DNA from: Roseovarius dicentrarchi
GTDB taxonomy: Bacteria; Pseudomonadota; Alphaproteobacteria; Rhodobacterales; Rhodobacteraceae
Length of the DNA stretch: 64,000 nucleotides
Direction: 5' to 3'
Assembly: GCF_003316635.1 (NCBI RefSeq)
Contig: NZ_QNQP01000018.1
Coordinates: 1 to 64,000 of the forward strand
Positions 42,062 to 51,248 of this stretch are shown piece by piece. Position 1 is the stretch's first letter, and each line of letters starts with the position of its first letter. The translations under genes and the position numbers were made by a program. The notes under the pieces are model-generated. The model worked only from the letters and a program-made list of their open reading frames with translations. It was not told the DNA's origin and ran no database searches.

Positions 42062-44249
42062 ACCGCCCCTCTGCCTTTAGGACTGCGGGCGTAAGCCCGG
42101 CAGGTGCGAGGATCTCAGCCAACGCATCGCTCACGCCCGTGGCCATGTCGCGCCCGCCGCAGACCATCACACGCGCCCCGTCGCAGATAAGCCGGGCCAC
42201 CTGCGCCGCGTCGGCGCGCAAGGCGTCCTGCACATAACTGCGCCGCGCGCCGCGCGAGACGGCGGTGACAAGCCGGGTCAACCGCCCCTCAGCCTGCCAG
42301 CCGGGCATCTCTTCGCCATAGAAGAAATCGCTGTCCGCATGCCGCATGCCAAAGAACAAGTGCACGGGCCTGTGCCGCGCATTGCCGCGGATGAAGCCCG
42401 CCAGCGGCCCGAGGCCGGTGCCCGCCCCGATCAGGATCAGCGGGGTGCGACCGCGACCGGCATGAAAGCCGGGATTGCGCCGCAGGAAGGCCCGGACCGT
42501 ATCGCCCGGTTCCAGCGCGGTCAGCTGGCCCGAGGCCAGACCGCCCGGATGCTTGCGCACCACGATCTCGACGAACCCGTCGCGCCGGCCCGAGGCAAGC
42601 GAGTAGAGACGTGGCACGGCGCTGCCCTGCGGCAGGACGCCGATCAGGTCGCCCGCCTGGAACCGTGCGAAGCCCGCGCCCGTCAGCCGCTGCCACGGCG
42701 TTGCGCTCGGCAGGGCAAAGCGCAGGATCGCGGCCCCCGCCTGCATCTCAGCCCCGTAGTTGCGCCGCGAGACGAGGGTCAATTGTTCGGTGCGCGGCAA
42801 GACGGGTTGGTGCGCAAGGTCAAGGGGTATGCCAAGCATCTCGCCAAGCGCGCGGCCCCAGCGCGCGAAATCCTGCGGCGATTGCCGGTCGATCGTGTCG
42901 AGCGGCAGAAGCTCGGGCCAACCTTTCGCCTTTGCCGCTGCCGTGACGTCCTTGGCGAAAGCGCAATAGGCCGGAAAACTCCGGTCGCCGAAGCCGAGAA
43001 CGGCAATCGGAAAGTCGGGCGCTCGGTCTGTGGCGTTCAGCCGGTCGAGAAAGCCCTTCGCCGAGGCCGGAGCGGCACCATCGCCATAGGTCGCGGCGAG
43101 CAGGATGATGCGCTCGGCACGGGCGTAGCGCTCTGGCGCGAAGCCCGACATCGGGCCAACATGGACGCCCTGCCCCGCTGCCGTCAGCGCGGCATGCAGG
43201 GTCGCGGCGAAGCCCCAGGTGCTGCCACCCTCGCTGCCGACAAGAATGATCGTCTCGGCACGGCCCGCGGGCTGGTTGCCCCGGATGCGCGGCCGCCCGC
43301 GCCGCCCGGCAAGCCAGATCAAGACGCCGGTAACGCCCATCGCCGGCACTCCGAGCGCCATCATCCCGAGCACAAGGCCGAGCGTCGCGGCCCCCTGCCC
43401 CGTGTGCAGCATGTAAATGGTTTCCGAGACGCGCTCCCACCCGGTCAGGTCGGCCCATGCCACGAGCGCGCCGGTTCCCTGGTCAAGATAGCCGGTGCCC
43501 CGGTCGGTCTTCAGTGTGAACACGTCCGTCGCGTCGCCGGGATAGGGAAAGCTCAGTTCGCGCAGCTCGGCGACGGGGGTCTGCAGCAGCGTGGCCATCT
43601 GATCGAGAGCGAACCCAATTTCTCCGCTCACTTCGGTGGGATCAGCCGGCAGGACGCTACCGTCCGGCAGAAGATCGAAGGTGGAGGCTGTCATCCAGAG
43701 GGCGGTGGTGGAGGACAGAACGAGGCCGATGACGGCGATCCGGGCGATCTCGACATGCAGCCTGCCCGCGAACGGACCGCGCAAGGACGCGAACCAGTGC
43801 CGCCATCCGCCCGCCCGTCGCGCGACCAGCATAGCACCCGAGAGCGAGAGGACCAGCATCGCCGCGGCCCCGGCGGCCATGGCGATGCGCCCGCCATCCC
43901 CGAGGAAGAGCGAGCGATGAAAGTTGGTGAGCCAGCGAAGGGCCTGGTTCGGGTCGGCCGAGGCCACGCCCGCGCCCGTCGCCGGGTCGATCACGGCAGC
44001 ACCCGGCGCGCCCTGATCGAACCAATAGGCGGTGATCCGACCGGAGGGCGACCGCCGGATCTGCTCGACGCCCGGATAGACGACCTGGATGCGGTCCGCG
44101 AGGGTGGCGACTGTCAGGCCAGTCTCCACCTGCGGCGCGGTGATGCGCTCGACTGTCGGAAAGACCGAGAGCGCGGCGCCGCTCAGGCTCAGGATCGTGA
44201 CGAGCGCGAGTGCCAGAAGACCCGGCCAGCGATGGAGTGTACGGATCAT
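42042..44249 (-). CDS. PepSY-membrane flavodoxin/flavoreductase fusion
   Basis: 735 residues from the ATG at 44249 (GAGGGGCAGG upstream). Order: PepSY-associated membrane region with helices near 8-28, about 135-155, 185-205 and 300-325; a flavodoxin-like FMN domain (IILVGSEGGSTWGFAATLHAAL, then ILLAATYGDGAAPASAKGFL); FNR-type FAD and NADPH domains (LYSLASGRRDG, PLILIGAGTGLGPLAGFI, VMVCGGRDMATGV). It resembles sulfite-reductase flavoprotein diaphorases and would pass electrons from NADPH through FAD and FMN across or into the membrane, towards a flavinylated partner. Overlaps apbE by 20 bases. Confidence 0.88.
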   Translation of the reverse strand: MIRTLHRWPGLLALALVTILSLSGAALSVFPTVERITAPQVETGLTVATLADRIQVVYPGVEQIRRSPSGRITAYWFDQGAPGAAVIDPATGAGVASADPNQALRWLTNFHRSLFLGDGGRIAMAAGAAAMLVLSLSGAMLVARRAGGWRHWFASLRGPFAGRLHVEIARIAVIGLVLSSTTALWMTASTFDLLPDGSVLPADPTEVSGEIGFALDQMATLLQTPVAELRELSFPYPGDATDVFTLKTDRGTGYLDQGTGALVAWADLTGWERVSETIYMLHTGQGAATLGLVLGMMALGVPAMGVTGVLIWLAGRRGRPRIRGNQPAGRAETIILVGSEGGSTWGFAATLHAALTAAGQGVHVGPMSGFAPERYARAERIILLAATYGDGAAPASAKGFLDRLNATDRAPDFPIAVLGFGDRSFPAYCAFAKDVTAAAKAKGWPELLPLDTIDRQSPQDFARWGRALGEMLGIPLDLAHQPVLPRTEQLTLVSRRNYGAEMQAGAAILRFALPSATPWQRLTGAGFARFQAGDLIGVLPQGSAVPRLYSLASGRRDGFVEIVVRKHPGGLASGQLTALEPGDTVRAFLRRNPGFHAGRGRTPLILIGAGTGLGPLAGFIRGNARHRPVHLFFGMRHADSDFFYGEEMPGWQAEGRLTRLVTAVSRGARRSYVQDALRADAAQVARLICDGARVMVCGGRDMATGVSDALAEILAPAGLTPAVLKAEGRYVEDVY

Positions 44250-44260
44250 GGCCCTGCCCC

Positions 44261-44731
44261 TCACATGTCGTAGGAGAAGTTGGAGATGTAGCGCCGCCCG
44301 CTCACCGGCGTGCCCGCGCCCGCCGTCGTCAGCGGCACGGCCACCTCGTTCGGGCTGTCGCGCATATCCTCGACCGCCGCGTCGATGTGCAGCGTGTAGC
44401 CCGTATCGAACAGCGCGTCGGCCAGATCGAGCGTGATCTCGAGACTGCGGCCCGCGCCGACGCTGGCGCCGGTGATACCGTTTACCTGCGCGGTATCGCC
44501 GCCCGTGGCACGGTACCAGTCGCTCAGATGCTCGTAGTACTTGGACTTGCCACCAGCCATCCAGAGACTGCCGACATAGGCGCCCGAGGCGTCGGTAACG
44601 TAAAGCGCGAGGTAAGCGCCGTCGCCACCATAGTTGTTAAGGGTGGTTGTGAGCGTCACGGGCCGTGCCATAGCGAGGCCGGGAAGCGTGAGTGCGGTGG
44701 TAAGCGCGAGCGTTGCGAGAAGTGATTTCAT
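44261..44731 (-). CDS. Periplasmic DUF2271 protein with flavinylation-like motif
   Basis: 156 residues with a signal peptide of ~22 residues (LPGLAMARP). The domain carries NGITGAS at 84-90, close to the ApbE flavinylation consensus D-x-x-[S/T]-G-A-[T/S], with Asn where Asp is usual; Ser90 would be the FMN acceptor. DUF2271 genes next to PepSY proteins and ApbE are a recognised association. Probably a periplasmic electron carrier between the membrane flavoreductase and an unknown acceptor. Confidence 0.85.
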   Translation of the reverse strand: MKSLLATLALTTALTLPGLAMARPVTLTTTLNNYGGDGAYLALYVTDASGAYVGSLWMAGGKSKYYEHLSDWYRATGGDTAQVNGITGASVGAGRSLEITLDLADALFDTGYTLHIDAAVEDMRDSPNEVAVPLTTAGAGTPVSGRRYISNFSYDM

Positions 44732-44766
44732 GGGAATGATCCTTGTTCAGGGTGCTTCGGAGCTGT

Positions 44767-45147
44767 TCAGTTCACCTGAACCTGCGGAGGGGCGCCGTTT
44801 CCGAAGAGGCCGTTCTGCGGAGGAGCGACCGTTCCAGCGGGCGCGGGATTGCGGGCGCCACCGCGGTCGTCGTCATCATCCTCGTAGTCCATCTCGACGA
44901 TCTGCAGCGTCGCCGGATCGAGCTTCACCTCGATCTCGCGGCCATCCTGGTCTCGGCCTTCGATTTCGTAGCAGCCGTCGTCGATCTCGAAGTCGCGCAC
45001 CGTCCAACCGTTCTGTTCGGCCATCTGCATGGCGGCCTCGCGCGGCTGCCACTGGTCACGGGGCGCATTGCAATCATCGTCGTCGGCCAGCGCAGCGCCG
45101 GCGGGCAAGAGTGCGATCAGGGCAAGGGCGGTCAGGGTCTTTTTCAT
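44767..45147 (-). CDS. Periplasmic PepSY-domain protein
   Basis: 126 residues, start at 45147. Signal peptide (LTALALIALLPAGAALAD), then a single PepSY domain: WQPREAAMQMAEQNGWTV, EIDDGCYEIEGRDQDGREIEVKLDP, ending in an acidic run and a Pro/Gly/Ala tail. Two cysteines could form a disulfide. Close relative of the protein at 46670-46987, so the two arose by duplication. First gene of the lower redox/metal operon. Confidence 0.85.
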   Translation of the reverse strand: MKKTLTALALIALLPAGAALADDDDCNAPRDQWQPREAAMQMAEQNGWTVRDFEIDDGCYEIEGRDQDGREIEVKLDPATLQIVEMDYEDDDDDRGGARNPAPAGTVAPPQNGLFGNGAPPQVQVN

Positions 45148-45192
45148 GGCAAGGGGTCCTTTCGTTTGATGAGACCAATCTGGCACCCCGAC

Positions 45193-45241
45193 CTGAGGGC
45201 ATCCTGACGCCCCAGCGATTCCTGCTTCAGCTTGCCGTCAG
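45193..45241. promoter_or_regulatory. Predicted response-regulator boxes before lower PepSY operon
   Basis: Two direct-repeat boxes on opposite strands: TCAG-N7-TCAG on the minus strand (45193-45207) and on the plus strand (45227-45241), 11-base period, 19-base gap. The same two-box layout occurs at 47039-47088. OmpR/PhoB-type regulators bind such tandem half-sites. Confidence 0.55.
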
Positions 45242-45247
45242 GAAAAT

Positions 45248-45271
45248 GGCCCCGCCGATGATGGCGGGGCC
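45248..45271 (-). terminator. Terminator after the ferric-reductase-like gene
   Basis: Perfect nine-pair stem GGCCCCGCC-N6-GGCGGGGCC, followed on the minus strand by ATTTTCC. Lies between the upper operon's last gene (ends 45328) and the lower operon's first start (45147); it would separate the two transcripts. Confidence 0.75.
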
Positions 45272-45327
45272 AAAAAGATGCGAGCGCAGGCTACAGGGCT
45301 GGCATGGCTATGCGCCCTGCCCCGCGT

Positions 45328-46677
45328 TCAGGCGAATTCGAACAGCTCAAAGCGGACACGGCGAGGCGTTTGGCCTTGTGCTTTCAAGCCCTTGAGAACC
45401 CCGTCCTTCAGACCGGTTGGGCCGCAGAACCACAGATCGGCTTGCCGGATCGCGAAAGGGACCGCGCCAATCAGGCGCTCGGCCGTGAGCCTGCCATCGC
45501 GCGTCGTGACGACCACCTCGAAACTGAACCTCGGGTTGCGGGCAGCCGCAGCGCGCAGCGTCTCTACCCCAATCGCCTCTTCTTGTGTCGGAACGCAGTA
45601 GATGAGGTGAATGTCGCGACTCTCCGCCTCTGTCAGGCTTTCCGCCCAGGCGAGGAACGGCGTGATACCGATGCCGCCGGCAAGCCATATTTGGCGCGCA
45701 CCGCCCTTGCGGAAATTGAACCGTCCATATGGCCCTTCGACCTGCACGCGCGTTCCGGTCCGCAAGATGGCGGGCATGCTTCGTGTCCAGCCACCCAAGC
45801 CTCGGATGGAGAACGTCAGGGTGCCGTCAGGGCGCGGGGCGCTGGCAATCGTGAAAGGGTGCGGCTCGGACAGTCCTGCCTCTGGTGCGCGGAAGAAGGC
45901 GAATTGCCCCGGCCGCCACCGCATGGCCCGCCCCTCGGGGCGGAGGGTCAGCGTGGTGGTGTCCTTGGTCTGGCTGATCTCTGTGACGGTGAATTCTCTA
46001 CGCCGCAGGTACGGGGCGACAAGCTCGGTAAATATCCACGCGATCACTCCGGCGATGCCGAATGTGTTCAGTAGCACCGAGAGCGATGGATCTACCTCTG
46101 TCGGCATGTCGACGAAGAACTGGTGAAAGACCACGATTGCAAAAAGGGCCCCCATGAAACGATGGCTGAACCGCCAGATCTGATAGGGGATTTCCAGTGG
46201 GGTGAAGGGCAATCTCCGGAACCAGCTGACAGCAACCAGGGCGAGAAGCGCGTTGAAGGCAAGTTCGCCCGCCTCTTCACCAAGTTCACCAAGGGAGGTT
46301 TCACGCACCAAACGCTCGAAATCCGGCTCGATCTGCTGGTGCAGGATCATCAGGACGATTGCGGAAATACCAAGCCACTTGTGGACCCGGTACATGCGAT
46401 CGAGACCGCCGAACAATGGTTCCACCAGCGGCGGCCGTGCGGCGAGGATCAGGGTCTGTGCCATCGCGACAACTGCCGCGGCCCCGACGGCAATGCCAAG
46501 TGCTGCATCCGCGCCATAGGGCGCATAGGTGTTGAACCCGATCAGTGCCGCCAGTAGGCATGGCAACGCAACCAGCATCGGGCCCGTCAGGGCTAGAGGA
46601 GAGTTTAGGGAAAGCCGGGAGAGTCGCGGCAGGCCCGGCACCGGGACATTACCGTCGCGACGCGCTGCATCAGTCAT
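45328..46677 (-). CDS. Ferric-reductase-like membrane flavoprotein
   Basis: 449 residues from the ATG at 46677, overlapping the PepSY stop. Membrane part of about six helices with haem-ligand-type histidines (HKWLGISAIVLMILHQQ, FSHRFMGALFAIVVFHQFF), then an FNR-like half: FAD motif GQFAFFRAPEAG, HPFTIASAP, NAD(P)H-binding GGIGITPFLAWAESL and FCGPTGLKDGV. Moves electrons from cytosolic NAD(P)H to the periplasmic side, as in ferric reductase/NOX-type proteins. Part of the PepSY-ferric reductase operon. Confidence 0.9.
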   Translation of the reverse strand: MTDAARRDGNVPVPGLPRLSRLSLNSPLALTGPMLVALPCLLAALIGFNTYAPYGADAALGIAVGAAAVVAMAQTLILAARPPLVEPLFGGLDRMYRVHKWLGISAIVLMILHQQIEPDFERLVRETSLGELGEEAGELAFNALLALVAVSWFRRLPFTPLEIPYQIWRFSHRFMGALFAIVVFHQFFVDMPTEVDPSLSVLLNTFGIAGVIAWIFTELVAPYLRRREFTVTEISQTKDTTTLTLRPEGRAMRWRPGQFAFFRAPEAGLSEPHPFTIASAPRPDGTLTFSIRGLGGWTRSMPAILRTGTRVQVEGPYGRFNFRKGGARQIWLAGGIGITPFLAWAESLTEAESRDIHLIYCVPTQEEAIGVETLRAAAARNPRFSFEVVVTTRDGRLTAERLIGAVPFAIRQADLWFCGPTGLKDGVLKGLKAQGQTPRRVRFELFEFA

Positions 46678-46987
46678 CGTCGCGTCTCTCGTGATCCCGC
46701 TCGCGGCGATCATCCTCGTCGTCCTCGTATTCGATCTCGATTACCTCCAGCGTGGCCGGGTGGACAGTCACCTCGATCGCACGCCCCTCGGCATCCCTCC
46801 CGTCGATCTCGTAGCAGCCGTCATCGATCTTGATCCGACGCACCGTCCAACCATTTTCCTCAGCCAGCATGGCAACAGCATCGCGCGGCTGCCAGTCGGC
46901 CATCGGCACGAAGCAATCGTCGTCAGCCAGCGCCGCGCCGGCCGGAAAGACCGCCAGAAAGCCGATAATTGTCAATGTCTTCTTCAT
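46670..46987 (-). CDS. Periplasmic PepSY-domain protein (paralogue)
   Basis: 105 residues, start at 46987. Signal peptide (LTIIGFLAVFPAGAALAD) and one PepSY domain with WQPRDAVAMLAEENGWTV and KIDDGCYEIDGRDAEG, acidic-basic tail. Strongly similar to the 44767-45147 protein. Divergent from the response-regulator gene and preceded by predicted regulator boxes. Confidence 0.85.
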   Translation of the reverse strand: MKKTLTIIGFLAVFPAGAALADDDCFVPMADWQPRDAVAMLAEENGWTVRRIKIDDGCYEIDGRDAEGRAIEVTVHPATLEVIEIEYEDDEDDRRERDHERRDDD

Positions 46988-47038
46988 GGGGCACACTCCT
47001 AGTGGCTCGCCTCTTGATGCCATTTATGCGCCGCGAAG

Positions 47039-47088
47039 CTGACGGCAGCCTGAAGGGGCTCGACCCACAAGCTTCAGCTTCGTGTCAG
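47039..47088. promoter_or_regulatory. Predicted response-regulator boxes at the divergent promoter
   Basis: TCAG-N7-TCAG occurs on the minus strand at 47039-47053 and on the plus strand at 47074-47088, 20 bases apart, between the PepSY gene (minus) and the response-regulator gene (plus). Identical architecture to 45193-45241. Confidence 0.55.
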
Positions 47089-47132
47089 CCAGACGGATCA
47101 TGGAGGGACATCAGGAAAGGACGGGTACGACC

Positions 47133-47792
47133 ATGCGCATATTGCTGATCGAGGACGACACGACTCTTGGCGCTGCCGTGCGCGACCAGATCGCAGCTGA
47201 TGGCCAGTCAGTAGACTGGGTCACGCGGCTAGACGCGGCGGCAGACGCGATGAGCGCAACCTCCTACGACCTGCTCCTGCTCGACCTCATGCTGCCAGAC
47301 GGACGTGGTATCGGGTTCCTCAAGGGCCTCAGGACGCGTGGAGACGTGACGCCGGTCATCATCCTGACGGCGCTCGACCAGGTGTCCGATAGGATCGAAG
47401 GCCTCAATGCGGGCGCTGACGACTATCTTGTGAAGCCCTTCGACCTGTCGGAACTGTCGGCACGGATCGGATCGGTCGCGCGGCGCTACAGCGGCAACCC
47501 CAACCCGATCCTGACCCACGGACCGCTCGACATCGACCTTGCCGCGCGCAGCGTCCATCGGGATGGCAGACATGTGCCGCTGACGGCGCGGGAATGGGCG
47601 CTCTTCGAGGCCTTCCTGGCGCGTCCCGGGCAGCTCCTGTCCAAGGCGCAGTTGGAGGAGAAGCTCTACGCTTTCGACGCCGAAGTCGAGAGCAACACCA
47701 TCGAGGTGCACGTGAGCCGCCTGCGCAAGAAACTGGGGAGCGCCATCATCGAGACCGAGCGCGGCATGGGTTACCGGCTGGGCAAACCATGA
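47133..47792 (+). CDS. OmpR/PhoB-family response regulator
   Basis: 219 residues from the ATG at 47133. Receiver domain with acidic pocket IEDD (residues 6-9), phospho-acceptor D51 (LLLLDLMLPDG), and K101; C-terminal winged helix (HVPLTAREWALFEAFLARPG, NTIEVHVSRLRKKLG). Closest in organisation to the QseB/TctD group. Coupled to the histidine kinase gene by an ATGA overlap; likely controls the PepSY/ferric-reductase genes. Confidence 0.92.
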   Translation: MRILLIEDDTTLGAAVRDQIAADGQSVDWVTRLDAAADAMSATSYDLLLLDLMLPDGRGIGFLKGLRTRGDVTPVIILTALDQVSDRIEGLNAGADDYLVKPFDLSELSARIGSVARRYSGNPNPILTHGPLDIDLAARSVHRDGRHVPLTAREWALFEAFLARPGQLLSKAQLEEKLYAFDAEVESNTIEVHVSRLRKKLGSAIIETERGMGYRLGKP

Positions 47793-49156
47793 TGTGGCCC
47801 TCCAGCCTTCAGGTACGGCTCGGCTTGTCACTCGGCCTTGTGCTGACGATCCTCTGGCTCGCCGCCGCCACGGTTACCGCGGTGATCGTTCGGGGCGAGA
47901 TGGACGAGGTCTTCGACAGCGCCCTGCGCGAAACCGCCGAGCGCATCCTGCCGCTGGCCGTGACCGACATCGTCGGGCGGGAAGATCAGGGTGTGACGCA
48001 GCGCCTCGCGCCGATCCGGGAGCATGACGAGTTCTTTACCTACATCGTACGCGATGCCGAGGGACGCATCCTGCTGCAATCCCATGCGGCGGACCCTGCC
48101 GTGTTCCCTCCATACGACGGGCCGGGATTTGGGCAGAACGCCACACATCGCCTCTACAGCGACGCGGCGCTCCAGGGGACGATCAGCATCACCGTGGCCG
48201 AACCGTTGGCGCATCGCGCATCGGTTGCTCGGGAAATCCAGATGGGCCTCGGCCTGCCGCTGCTGGTCGTGCTGCCGTTGGCGCTCGCGTCGATTATTCT
48301 CGCTGTGCGCTTTAGCCTCGCCCCTCTCCATCGGTTCCGTACGCGGCTTGAAGCGCGCGGCGTGCGCGACCTGTCAGAAGTACCCGCGGCCGACCTGCCG
48401 ACCGAAATCGGACCGCTGGCCGCAACCTTGAACAGCCTTTTGGCTCGGTTGCGCGACGCGTTCGAGGCTGAGCGAAGTTTTGCAGCCAATGCGGCTCATG
48501 AACTAAGGACACCATTGGCGGGCGCTATCGCCCAGGCGCAGCGACTGCGGTCAGAGACCAAAGATCCGACCATCGACGCCCGTGCCGCCGAGATCGAGGC
48601 AACGCTCAAGCGTCTCACTCGGCTTTCCGAGCGTCTCCTGCAGCTTGCGCGGGCGGAAGGCGGTAGACTTCGGATGGACCAGAGCGCTGATGTCAGAACC
48701 ATCACTCGGGTCGTGGTGGAAGATATCGCGCGCACCACAGAGAACGGGCGCCTTACGTTAAACTTGCCGGACACCCCTGTCTTGTCTGATATCGACCCCG
48801 ACGCATTGGGAATTCTGTGCCGGAATCTGGTGGAAAACGCCCTACGCCACGGGGCGCAGAATGCCCCAGTCGCGGTTACACTCACGAGCGAGGGGCAGTT
48901 GATCGTGGCAAACGAGGGCCCCGCGGTAGCAACCGAAACACTCGAACGCCTGACAGGGCGCTTCGAGAGGGCAGATGCAAAAACTGATGGTAGCGGGCTT
49001 GGCCTCGCTATCGTCTCAGCCATCGCAGAACGGATCGAAACCTCTCTCTTGCTCCAGTCACCACGTCCCGGTGAAACTTCTGGATTTCAGGCATCCGTCA
49101 GATTGCCAACTGATGCTCCAAATGCCCATGTGAAAGATCGGGAGCATTGGCCTTGA
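47789..49156 (+). CDS. Sensor histidine kinase
   Basis: 455 residues. Two transmembrane helices (~10-33 and ~153-175) flank a periplasmic sensor region of about 120 residues; HAMP-like segment; H-box AAHELRTPL with H237; N-box LCRNLVENALRHG; G-box GSGLGLAIVSAIAERI. Phosphorylates the adjacent response regulator. No metal-binding motif is obvious in the sensor domain, so the stimulus is open; the co-located genes suggest metal or redox state. Confidence 0.92.
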   Translation: MMWPSSLQVRLGLSLGLVLTILWLAAATVTAVIVRGEMDEVFDSALRETAERILPLAVTDIVGREDQGVTQRLAPIREHDEFFTYIVRDAEGRILLQSHAADPAVFPPYDGPGFGQNATHRLYSDAALQGTISITVAEPLAHRASVAREIQMGLGLPLLVVLPLALASIILAVRFSLAPLHRFRTRLEARGVRDLSEVPAADLPTEIGPLAATLNSLLARLRDAFEAERSFAANAAHELRTPLAGAIAQAQRLRSETKDPTIDARAAEIEATLKRLTRLSERLLQLARAEGGRLRMDQSADVRTITRVVVEDIARTTENGRLTLNLPDTPVLSDIDPDALGILCRNLVENALRHGAQNAPVAVTLTSEGQLIVANEGPAVATETLERLTGRFERADAKTDGSGLGLAIVSAIAERIETSLLLQSPRPGETSGFQASVRLPTDAPNAHVKDREHWP

Positions 49157-49312
49157 AGTCTCACGTCGCAGCGCCCCGAGGGGTGCGGTGTCGATGATGG
49201 TTGTTGTAGACATGATTCTTCATTCTGAATGCGAGTAATCGCACTCATCCCATTGATATTGTTACACTATAGGGTGATTGCGGGCGGAATCTCCGCCCCC
49301 CGCTGGATCACG

Positions 49313-51074
49313 TTATTCCGCGGCCAGCATCGACGCGCCTTCAGCAGGCAGGTCATCCGTCAGAAATGCAGGAAGGTCAGCTTCACTGACGCTGTCAGCC
49401 GCTTCGGCATCCGCCCCCTGCCCTTCGGCATGGTCCTCATCGTCTAGCGCCACGAGATCGTTCCGGCGCATGACGCTCGTCGACCAGCTTTGCCACCACG
49501 CTGTCCTTCAGATCGCTCGCCTGCGCCGGCATGTAGACGTGACGCACTGAGGCTTCGAGACAGCTTCCCGAAGCAGAGGAAGTGCGGAAGGTATCCGTCA
49601 CAAGCTTCAGCAGCAGCAGAATCAACGCCACGTCGGGCGAGCGCCCGATCGCTTCACGCAGCGCCAGCGTCCGGTGGGCCGTCAACTCCATGACCAACCG
49701 CTCGGGCAGCGGCTTCAACCCCCCGTCATCCTCATCCTCTGGCAGGTCAGCTCCGATCGGCTGGCCACCCGACATGATGATGGTTCCGACATGAGCGGCA
49801 CTGGCATGGCCATCGGTGAGATCACGATCATCCCCCTGCCCCGCCTCCGCAGGATCAGTAGCATCCTGGACCGCGGTCTCGTCAACGGGCTCATCCTCTG
49901 GACGCACATACCCGCGATAAACTGCCAGAGCGCCGTAGCGGTCGAGCGTGACGAACGCCCCTGCCCGCCCGATTTCCAAGGGATCGAAGATCAACGGCCG
50001 GGTCTCGATCTTTTCCATCTCCGTTTCCAAAACGCCAAGCCGCGCATCGATCTCTTCAGGGATATCATCCTGACCTGCGTATTCTTCTTCCAGCGCCCGG
50101 TACTCGGCGAGAAGCTTGGCATGGGCCGCGCCTTCGTCATCCGTCATCGGTGCCGGATCACCGGACAGCGACCGCAGCCCTTGGCTGTAGCCGTAGGGCA
50201 GGTCGAGTGCGACCTCGATCCATTTCCAGCCCTCAGCCGCAACCGTCTCAGCCTCGGCCTTGAGTTTTTCTGTCACCAGCCGATCAAACAGGGCAGGGTC
50301 TTCGAGTCAACCTCCATCATCGCCTTGGAACAGGTCATGCAGCATCGTGCCGCCCGCCGCTTCATAGTCCTCAACACCCACAAAGACCACACGCCGGTCG
50401 GACGCTCGGACCGAGGTCTCGGTCAGCATGCGCCGGATCTGGAATGGCTCCTTGTTCCAGGATGAATGGATCACGTCCCAGACCTGCATCTGGCGGTCAT
50501 GATCAGGATTGACAGTGAAGGCCATGAGCTGCTCCAGCGTCATGCCATCCTCGGCATAGATCTCAAGCAGGGCAGGGGCGACGGAGGCAAGTTTGAGGCG
50601 CTGCTTCACGATCTGCGGCGTCACGAAGAAGGCGGCAGAAATCTCCGCATCGGTCTGACTCTTGTCACGCAGGGACACAAACGCGCGGAACTGGTCGAGC
50701 GGGTGCAGGGCGACGCGCTGCATGTTTTCTGCAAGGGAATCGTCCTCGGCCAGGATGTCGGACGTAGCATCGCGCACAATGCAGGGAATGGGCGTGGTCT
50801 TTGCCAAACGCTTTTGCTTTACCAGCAAGGACAATGCTTGGAACCGGCGGCCCCCAGCCGGGATCTCGAATTTGCCGGTCTCGCTGCCATCGTCGCCCAA
50901 CACGGGCCGCACGCTCAGGCTCTGCAACAGACCGCGGCGGGCGATGTCTTCGGCCAGTTCCTCGACGGACACGCCAGCCTTGATGCGCCGCACGTTGGAC
51001 TGGCTCAGCACCAGCTTGTCAAAAGGGATATCCCGGGACGGGAACAGGGTGATTTTCTGGACAGCTTTCGTCAT
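49313..51074 (-). pseudogene. Degenerate large ParB-like gene (nonsense codon and frameshift)
   Basis: From the ATG at 51074 (MTKAVQKITLFPSRDIPF) the frame encodes a ParB domain (EIPAGGRRFQALSLL, DDSLAENMQRVALHPLDQF, HTH FFVTPQIVKQRLKL). It stops at a TGA at 50307-50309, where G-G-stop-L-E-D-P-A-L-F indicates a former tryptophan TGG. The same frame resumes and stays open to 49437 (WKWIEVALDLPYGYS, acidic linker, ERLVMELTAHRTLALREAIGRSPDV). A tail ending GASMLAAE is in a different phase (stop at 49313), so a frameshift is also present. It is homologous to the intact ParB-like protein at 31.2-33.2 kb. Confidence 0.85.
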
Positions 51075-51183
51075 CAGATCTTCTCCACGACGGGCGCCGG
51101 AAGCCACTCTCCTGATCTCACTTCCCGTCACCCTCAAACCAACACTCCTTTCCCTCTCGATGATCGTATGGTTGCCAAGAGGC

Positions 51184-51203
51184 GACTTAACAGCTGTTAA
51201 GTC
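51184..51203. promoter_or_regulatory. parS-like palindrome 1
   Basis: 20-base perfect palindrome with core CTTAACAGCTGTTAAG, 41 bases beyond the repC stop. The sequence fits the palindromic parS sites of repABC plasmids, which RepB binds for partition; GTT and AAC half-sites are typical. Confidence 0.85.
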
Positions 51204-51232
51204 ATGCCAACTGAGCACCGACGACGTCGAAA

Positions 51233-51248
51233 CTTAACAGCTGTTAAG
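51233..51248. promoter_or_regulatory. parS-like palindrome 2 at the repC stop
   Basis: Second copy of CTTAACAGCTGTTAAG, 32 bases from the first; it contains the repC stop codon (51244-51246). A partial copy (CTTAACAGCTG) lies inside repB near 53105. Confidence 0.85.

Noticed and set aside
42339-44273. Plus-strand open frame of 644 codons
   Set aside because: Antisense to the PepSY-flavoreductase gene, whose domain motifs are unmistakable.
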